The translations under genes were made by a program, and so were the position numbers. A DNA stretch of 64,000 bases from Crocodylus rhombifer (lineage: Eukaryota > Chordata > Crocodylia > Crocodylidae): contig JAVSML010001155.1 in NCBI GenBank assembly GCA_038503035.1, positions 694,910 to 758,909 of the forward strand. Direction: 5' to 3'. The notes under the pieces were generated by a model, which saw nothing but the letters and a program-made list of their open reading frames with translations, had not been told where the DNA came from and made no database searches. The stretch's first letter is position 1. The number at the start of each line of letters is the position of its first letter. Below are positions 56,241 through 64,000 of the stretch, piece after piece.

Positions 56241-59148
56241 AGGAAGTCAGTGCCCTGCCTTTTCATCTCTGTAGACTTTATTGCAAATTCTGATTTAAGT
56301 ACAAGTGTAAAATGAGTTCAAAAGTTTTCACTAAGTGGACAATTTTGCATGATCAGCAGGCTTTGCATAAGAGAAATCTTAGTCTGGCACATAAGTTGTA
56401 GCAAGTTGAGCTTACAGAGACACAGACATCTGTGCAGCAGCTTTCACAGTGTTTCAGTACGTTATGCATTATGCACAGCTCAGGGCAGTGCTATTACTCC
56501 AATTAAAGTAAGTCTAGCTTATACATATTGGTCCCTAAATATTGGGCCTTTAAGCTTGAACTCACCTAATTTATTTTTGTAATCTTTTGAGAACAGCCAG
56601 GAATTCTTATCCGTTTCTGTGACTGTGATGCCGAGGGTGAAACATAAGAGAACAAGAGGATTGCTGGCCTTAGACACCTGGCCTTGGCTTTAGAGGATAT
56701 GCCTACATCCATCCACTCACTTTTGATGTCTTCCTGGGTTAGATATGATGCTCTAGCAATATTATGTGATAAAGGCTAAAGCAGAGAAAATATTAAAACA
56801 CTGGTGAACAATTTGTAAACAGGACAGAAAGGGGAACTGAATACATCCACTGAACACATTCTTTACTTCAAATTATTATGTCACCTGGTTGGCAAATTTT
56901 GAAGGTCATGCACCCCATAAGGATGGCTTCATTACAACAAAGCTATCAAGCTAATAATGCAGCCAAACCAACAAGAAGCCCCTTGCAAAATTAAAGTCCT
57001 ACTTACCGCAATTTTTTTCCATTGTGTTTATCACAAGAATTAAGCAGAAGAGATTAAAAAAAAATAAAGGTGAATGATAAAAAAAAGTAAAAGTATGTGG
57101 GGCAGGTGTTAGGGACTGATCATAAAATATCACCATGAGCTGGCTTTGCCCTATGAAGTCCCAAGTAGCTTGAGAATGTCCTACTTGAGGGACCTACAAT
57201 ATCTCTATTGTAGAGTCCCTGTCAGTGGAAGTGCCTGTCTGGCACCACCTTGATTTGAGAGCCTAACCATTCCTTGTGAAGGTGTCTTGGGCTGAACCCA
57301 TTCCTGGTCTGAGATAACCCTTCAGGGCACTCCATACAGAAAGCAAATCTATCTTCTTGGATGTCCTCTCTCTCTTATTTCCTTGTAAATGTGCACTATG
57401 TAGCTGTGATCTACTGTTCTTCAGGGTGTGCCTTAATTGCAGATGGAGTCCAAGAAATCAGCAACCAGTTTGATCTACCATGGGTACAGGTGGCTGCATC
57501 ACTCGGTTACTGTTACCACGTCTTTATAAGCCATTACTGGAGTCCTATGCCATGCTTCTTAATCCTGGAGTAAGCTCACCTGTTCTTTGGGGAGATTTCT
57601 TCTGTCCTTCTGAGCATGTAAGGGGAGAGGAAATTGTGTAAAATAACTTAGAGGCTAGCGGTACTTAAGTAATTTAGCTTCTATGCGCAGTAAAAAGTAG
57701 GCAAGTTACCGCTCAGACTGTAACCGAGACTCAAGCATTTGTCCAAAGGGATTAGGCAGTTAAGGGGTAAAGCCCCATTCTCTATTGGCCAGAGTGCTTT
57801 GTGTACAAACACAAACTAAGTTAGGACCAATACCCAAGTACGAGGTTGAATTGACTTTACAACAAAGACAAACTGTTATGAATCTTTCTTGAAGCTTACA
57901 TGATAAAATGCAACTTAAATCTAAAGATGAAATTCTCTGATAAACTAGAAACATTTGCCCATCACTTCTTCACTCTTTTAACAAATAAGTTTAAAGTATT
58001 TTGAGAGAGAGTGCATTTGCCCAGTGACATCACCTCTTGTGGGTTAAGCCCATGAACCCATCCCACAAATCACCTTCTGTGGGACTATTCATGTGAGTAA
58101 ACATTTTCAACTTTATGTTATAGGAGCAAAGAGTTCAGTCCCTTATTTCTACTGCATTATCTCTAAGGATTTAAGGAGAAATCCCTAGATTGCTCTTTTC
58201 GTAACTGCTGAATGCTTAAACTCTGCCCATGTCAAATACTTCCTACCCAGATAAGGTGAAGGCAGTTTATTTTTAGTTAGTAAAAGACTGAGAGTTTCAT
58301 TTTGAGAACTTCAAAAGGAGTATAAATCAAGATAGTCCAGTGATAAAACCATTTGGCTGGGGACTCCTATTGGCCTTTCAATATGAAATACAACACAAGT
58401 TGATTTTTTTTTTTTATGGGCACAAATGTTATTTTTCACTGGCTGTCAGAAGAGGCCTTTTACAGCTTCCCATACAATTCACCATTGTGATGAATTGGTG
58501 AGTTTGTCCTTTTTAATCCATTTGAGTGAATAAACATTGGGATTTTGTACATTTTTAAAACTATTATATGAGATTTCCCAGATGAGGTAAGCTTTTTATT
58601 TACTGTGTGTCAGTTCTTGAAATTATGGCTTTAGGGACCATATTTCTTCTCCTAACACACAATCCAGGAGGCGAATACTGTATTCAGATCTTCAAATGTT
58701 AATTTCATACAACTTTCAGCCCTGCCTCTTTAATAAATGCTAGGTTATTTCTTAGGAATAAACTTGTGAACAGATAACACTCTTTGATCTGACCAGCAAA
58801 ATATGCTTTTATTTTTGGATTTGAGGACCAACAACACCCTGTAATGTGAAAATCTATTACAAACTTCAGCTATCCAGAGAAAGACCCCCAATTTCAGCTG
58901 CCTTCATAAATGTATACCAGCAATGCCCTAAAAAGGATGTTGTTTGTCCATTAAACAGTTAAAGTAGCAAGAAACAATACTTTACGTGCTAGCATTAGAT
59001 GAAAGTAGATCTGAAGACAAATTTATAGTTTAGGGTGCTGCTGATATTAAGATGGAATAATTTGTGGTCTTGATCTATTTTATAAGTGTGTTCACCAGAG
59101 CTAGTTGAAAAAAGGGATTTTCTATGGAAAGCAGAATCTTGCTCACCT
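56241..59148. other. Unique AT-rich sequence, no gene seen
   Basis: About 2.9 kb without a supported gene, RNA or clear transposon. 57100-57350 is slightly GC-richer but has no terminal repeats. Confidence 0.45.
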
Positions 59149-59380
59149 GAGTTTTGGGGTATGCCTGCATTACCATGACTGAAGTATAGTGCAGCTACTG
59201 TTGAACTAGCTGGTTTGGGATAGCCATGGTTATGTGGAATGCAAAATGGGCTAATTGCTAGAGTAGTTACTTGGTTTCTTTGCTGGATTTTGCAATCTGC
59301 TGCCATGATTTGATGGCTAGCAGTCCCAAACTAGCTATTTTAAACTTATATTGGCTATATATCCATACAACATGGCAGTC
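59149..59380. mobile_element. Possible MITE with internal inverted arms
   Basis: AACTAGCTGGTTTGGGATAG near 59204 is an approximate inverted copy of 'AGTCCCAAACTAGCT' near 59323. Outer ends (GGGGTATGCC / GGATATATAGCC-like) are only weakly inverted. Confidence 0.35.
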
Positions 59381-59520
59381 AGTGTTGACCCATCCTAAAT
59401 TAGCATAGCTCTTTGAGAGTATGACAGAATTGGGAATGGTCTGATTAATAATCCATGAGCTAGTAAGTCAGCAGCATTGCATTAGATCATTACTGAAACT
59501 GATTGTCAGATATCCTTAGT

Positions 59521-59846
59521 GGCTGTGTCTACATGAGTGGTAGGGTATGCAGTTGTTACTGCACAGTCATTTAGTCCATGCTTATACTTTAGTACTAAAT
59601 AAACGTGCATAAGCAAGAACTAAATGACTGTGCAGTACTCGGCATTACTGCACAGTACCACCAGGGCACATTTTTTCCCCAGCATTACTGCACAGTAGCA
59701 ATGACATTACTTCTCAGTAGCTTGTTATTGCTGTGCAGTATTGCCACTGCACAGTTAGTGCCCGGCAGTGCTACTGTACGGTAGCATCAAGCTGCTGTGC
59801 AGTAGCTCATTGCTACTGTGCAGTAATGTCTTGTATAGATGCCCCC
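59521..59846. mobile_element. MITE with ~20-bp internal subrepeats, 3-bp duplication
   Basis: Left end GGCTGTGTCTACATGAG and right end CTTGTATAGATGCCCCC are inverted copies; AGT flanks both sides (59518-59520 and 59847-59849). The interior repeats 'ATTACTGCACAGTAGCAATG' and its inverse several times, each a small palindrome around CTGTGCAGTA. Related copies are at 4418, 41152 and 50006. Confidence 0.78.
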
Positions 59847-60200
59847 AGTGAGGGCCTATGAACTGCTTCTTTGTGGGAAAAATGCTCCTTGACACCTTTC
59901 AAGAAAGTAGGTATTGAGGCTGACAATGAAGCTGAAATTCTAATTATTGCCCTCCAGTGAGGCCTTTTTCAGGAAACATTATCTTTGTGGCTAAGCAACT
60001 CTGGTAGCATTTGGAGTCCTTGAGTCTTCTTGACTCCAGACAATTTGTGTTTAGTGCTGTATATAGTATGAAGCTCATGCTTTTCGTTGGAATGCTTTTT
60101 TTTAGATCTTTCAGCAGATTTTGACATGACAGAGCATGACTGATTGTTACACAACTGTGGGTCCTAGCTAAAGAGGATTAAATCGCTTGTGAGGGTCAGT

Positions 60201-60628
60201 GAGTACATTTACACATTTTGCTTTACTGTGGACTAGATTAGTTAGCACAGTAGTAAATGTTTTGCATCTACATGTGCAGGGCTATTAGACTGGAGTAAAC
60301 TAATAAACTCCACAGGACTATTCTGCTGTAGAGATTTTTTATTCTGTGTAGATGCTGACACAACTGGCTGGGGCATGAGGTTGATTCAGTGTGGGGGCAC
60401 ACTCGTGTGCCATCCAGCCCCTCCACAGCACATTGAGTGAGATTGAAGCAGCCCCAGGCTGGTAGCCTAATCCCCCAGGTCCTCTTCCAGCCAGGGATGC
60501 TCTGACGTGGTTCAATGTGCTGTGGTCCTGGGTACATGTGTAAACGTGGTGCCCGGGAGCAATAAACTCCAGTATGATATGTGCCAGAGTTTATTACATG
60601 GTATTAATATGCATGTGTACACACGCCC
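60201..60628. mobile_element. MITE, 'GTGTACACACGCCC' end
   Basis: The left end is GAGTACATTTACACATTTTG; the right end TGCATGTGTACACACGCCC is its approximate inverse. The right half aligns with the element at 23331-23683. Duplication unclear. Confidence 0.55.
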
Positions 60629-60631
60629 ACC

Positions 60632-61566
60632 ATGTGCTTTTTTCGTCAGGCTTAAGTTATGTCTCACTAGCTGGGACTCATCCTGGGTAAGACTGTGGGA
60701 TGAGGAACTCAGCCAGGACTGGCAGTGGTTTTAGCTTCTGTGAATTGGAAAATTTGTCTGCTCTTTGTTAAACACAGGTTTACACTCTGTTTCATGTTGT
60801 AGTGGTAATTTTAGAAAGAGGGATATTGTACCTTATGTCCAGGAGTACACTGGTGCTTTGTGTAGTTACATCTCCATAGTAAATCAGAGTTCTTTCCTGG
60901 TAACTCCTAGAAAAGTTGTGCAGCAAAAAGTGCAGATGCTACAAGCTGAAATGGTTAGCAAGTCTACGCTCATTTTGCCAAATTGCTAGTGTAATATAAT
61001 TTGTCAAAATATTTTCTAAAAAATGCGTTACTTTGGTTTGTTTATTTGGATTACTTGTACCTAACAGCATGCTAAAAAATCATTATTCACACAGCTTTAC
61101 TTAGGAGTCTAAATTCTTTTTTAATAACAGAAACAAACCTACAACTCCCCACCTCCAAACCAACACCCCCCCCCAGCTGTCTAAGGAAAAGCTGACTGCA
61201 CTTAGTTTTAGTTGGCACAGGGAAAGATTTTGTCAACCTTGAGGTGTCCAAAATAGATAATACTGGGACAAAGGCGACTAAATGCTCAGATAAGCACCTA
61301 CTCAGTTTTACAAAGCATCTGACTGAGTTCGAGTATATCTTTACTGTTTTTACTACTGGGCAACATACCCCACTCCCACTCCCACTCCCACTCTACAAGT
61401 GTTAACCATGGAAATGAGACTGTGAAGCCACCTTATGGGTACCACTGCTGTCACTCTCAAGCAGTTTGACAGACATCTTAAGAGCAGCTTTGCTCCACCT
61501 CACTCTGGAGGCACCTACAAGTGGGAGAAGGAGAGAGCAAGTGGAGAGTGCTTCTCAGTGGCACTC
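60632..61566. other. Unique sequence with a short simple repeat
   Basis: No supported gene. Four units of CCCACT lie at 61369-61392. 61240-61330 may be an old palindromic repeat remnant. Confidence 0.45.
61369..61392. repeat. (CCCACT)4 microsatellite
   Basis: Four perfect hexamer units. Confidence 0.9.
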
Positions 61567-61569
61567 TTA

Positions 61570-61965
61570 GGGCATGGTTAGCCATTACATTTGTAATGCT
61601 ACAAAAGCTCTTGCCATGCTACAAAATGGGTGCATGTACACAAATAGGAAGAGTCATTTTTCCTGGGGTGGCAGTGGCAGATCTTTCTACTGTCATAGGC
61701 CCTGGGGAAACACAGGAGAGGACCAGGCCCACTGACAAGCTCCCTTGGGAGTTCGGGGACCTAAGGAGCAGCATGCTAGCCCCCTTGGCTGGAGAGTGCA
61801 TCTTTGGGATGACTTTGTAGCTCTCCAGCCAAGGGGCTGAAATGTCTGCACGCCCCCATAGCACTCCACTTTTTTGTAGTGGTAAAAAAGTGCTGAGGTA
61901 CTTTGTAGCACAGTCAGTGAATGCCATAATCGTATCAGCCCTGTGGAAGCAATATAGATATGCCC
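61570..61965. mobile_element. MITE with strong internal hairpin
   Basis: Left end GGGCATGGTTAGCCATTA and right end AATATAGATATGCCC are approximate inverted copies, flanked by TTA and ATA. Internally AGCCCCCTTGGCTGGAGAG (61778-61796) pairs with CTCTCCAGCCAAGGGGCT (61821-61838) with one bulged base and a 24-nt loop. Confidence 0.55.
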
Positions 61966-61966
61966 A

Positions 61967-62190
61967 TAGGAGCCTAAATACCTTTTAAAAATCTGCTACT
62001 AGGAGCCTATGTCCCATTCTGAATTCTTTAGGCTTATATCCAAAAGGATATATTAAGACCATTGACCCCTGTTGGCTTCAGTGAGAGTTAAATGCCATGG
62101 TATTTTTCCGAACATGGGACTAAGTGACTGAGGAATATGAGTCTCATTAACTTTCAGCCTTAGGTTTGTCAAATGTTAGAAAATTTTACT
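61967..62190. repeat. Ancient palindromic repeat
   Basis: 'GGAGCCTAAATACCTTTTAA', 'TAGGAGCCTATGTCCCATT', 'GCTTCAGTGAGAGTT' and 'GAACATGGGACTAAGTGACT' follow the layout of an old palindromic element common in reptile introns. Strongly diverged. Confidence 0.45.
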
Positions 62191-64000
62191 TTTGCAAATT
62201 GTACCTTAGGCCATTTAACTCTTCCATCACCTCTGTTGTCCACAACTGTTTAAAAAATGGTACATCTGTGTTAGTAAAATAAAAGTGGGTACACACTGTA
62301 TACCTGGATCAAAGCTACCCTGTATTACTGAGAGTGCCTCTACTCCCTTGGTAATCTATTTTCCACTGAGTAAACTAAGTAAAGAGTCTGTGCTAGAGTA
62401 AGAGCTAAAGTATCTGTTTAATGTGAATAAGCAATTATATGAGAGAATTAAATTGAGTCTAATACATTTCTTATTCAAATATTACTCATATTTAACCTTT
62501 CTTTTCCATTCCCTGTCCACCCCCCCCAATCTCTATTAGAATCTCATATTACTCTCACTAGGCTGTGATTCTTGTTTTTCTAAATAATTATCTGGACTAC
62601 CTGTCTTTGTGCCTGGCAATCAGACTTTTGACTTAGGAACACTGAGGAAAGGTTAATGTCTTCTCCTGCTGTTGATTATGCCTCGATGGGTTAAGGCTGT
62701 GGATCAAAAATATCCAGCATGCCAAAACAAATATTCGGATTCCCCTGAACTCATTAACAAAAGTATGTTTTACGTTTGAGAGAATTCAGGTTATTACACC
62801 AGACAGACATGGAAGCACTACTATATTAGACACATCAATATCTATCAGTACACTACATTTCTGTAAAATATGGCAAAAGATGTTTCCTTTGTGAAAAAGG
62901 TTGTAGATTTACAAGTATTTTATTTCAAATTCTACTGGTGAATGGGGAAACATTTTTCCCTCAATGAAGAGCTTTCCAAGTTTGGACATACAGCCTTAAA
63001 CTTTGTATGAAAATAAGGCAAATCCATTAGTTAGCTCATATTTCATGCTAAAAGGGGAATGACGGCAATAATTCAGTATAAACAACATGTAGGGGCATGA
63101 ACACCGTGTAGAAAGTCATGTAACTATCGAGTTGCAAGTTAAAACATGAGTGGCACATCAGAATTTGAAGTAACATCTGATGTATTTTTCTCCCTTTCCC
63201 TACTGTAAGTCTGTTCTCAGGGATTTTTATGGAGTTAGCTGCCATTCAGTCTCAATTAAACTGTCAGGGGTCTTAGGATAATAATAGCAGGAAATTCTTG
63301 AAAGATAAATTCAAGATGGTAACTTCAACTTTGCTGCTTCAGCAGACTGATTAAAATTGTACTCTGCTCCAAAGCATATTTACAATATGGCTGAAACATA
63401 TTCAACATTTATATTAAAAGAAGAAATAAGAAAATATTTTATCTGGTTTCACTGTCATGCCATAATCAATATACACAGCCTTCAATTTCTTCTGTTTATA
63501 GCCTGCAAAGGACAAGGTTTATTTGAACTGGTTCTGTTTTGAGTTCATGTGGGTTTCATGTCTTGAACTGCAGAATGTATTTCACAAGTTCTTGTGTCAC
63601 TCTTCTTGGCTATTCTTTTTGTTGCTGTGCCAGATTTTATCACCACTCACTTCTGGATAGTGTTAATGATGCAGTCACTTCCTGTCTACCAAACAATTGT
63701 AACATTCACCAGACTTCCCTGCATGCTGTAGACTAAGTCAAGCATCATTACCTGAAATGGTCACAAACCCCCTCCTCCTCCCCAAGAAAAGCCCACCACT
63801 ACTACCTTAAAAGGAGGATGTTAATCCCATTTATAGAGGAATTTTGATATATGCTGAGCATACTCACGTCAGATAAATGTGAGGGGAAAATAGTCATTTC
63901 TGCATAAATTTCTGCAGCCTTTCAACTGAATGACACTTACTTCATGGTGTTGTGATTTTCTAAATTTGTCATGGAGGCAAACTCCCCTTTTTCATCATTT
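62191..64000. other. Unique AT-rich sequence, no gene seen
   Basis: No supported gene, RNA or clear transposon up to the end of the window. Confidence 0.5.

Overview
The window looks like vertebrate nuclear DNA from a sauropsid, most likely a crocodilian. The evidence is the repeat content. There are CR1 LINEs, one ending in the (ATTTCATAG)n-type tail, whose 3' sequence I recognise from memory as the crocodilian type. There are also many short hAT elements with 8-bp target duplications, several families of small inverted-repeat transposons with 'CTACACG'-type ends, a solo LTR, and worn MIR/L2-like pieces. I find no host protein-coding gene, no convincing spliced exon and no structural RNA gene. 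The window is best read as intergenic sequence or the inside of a very long intron. Species and locus cannot be fixed from the sequence alone.

Layout. Bases 1-10 kb are mostly unique AT-rich DNA, interrupted by a 1.07-kb fold-back hAT element (1158-2226) and a MITE fragment (4.4 kb). From 10 to 34 kb there are scattered hAT elements (10.6, 17.5, 24.3, 25.7, 33.6 kb), two copies of a roughly 0.8-kb repeat rich in 'AAACTGGTTTA' (13.3 and 24.2 kb), an L2/MIR fragment, a minus-strand solo LTR (27165-28038) and an unclassified GC-rich block (28.4-29.45 kb). From 34.7 to 39.8 kb lies a nearly full-length but dead Tx1-clade LINE. It has a zinc-knuckle ORF1 and an endonuclease/reverse-transcriptase ORF2, and it is interrupted by a small hAT element with a perfect 8-bp duplication. 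A 3' fragment of a second Tx1-like copy abuts its 5' end head to tail. At 40.3 kb there is a piece of a different non-LTR reverse transcriptase. From 42.5 to 45.9 kb lies a CR1 LINE with a GDSL/SGNH-type ORF1 and an ORF2 that has lost most of its reverse transcriptase. A second, oppositely oriented CR1 3' end is inserted into its ORF1. From 49.4 to 51.5 kb a 56-bp inverted repeat (55/56 identical) encloses two hAT pieces, a MITE and a CR1 tail. The last 12 kb are mostly unique sequence with MITEs and ancient palindromic repeats.

Nothing here works together as a functional gene system. All recognisable proteins are retrotransposon proteins with frameshifts, stops or deletions. The useful content is the nesting order of the elements and their exact boundaries. 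I found no convincing undescribed system. The least explained items are the fold-back interior of the first hAT, the 56-bp inverted repeat, and the GC-rich block at 28.4-29.45 kb.
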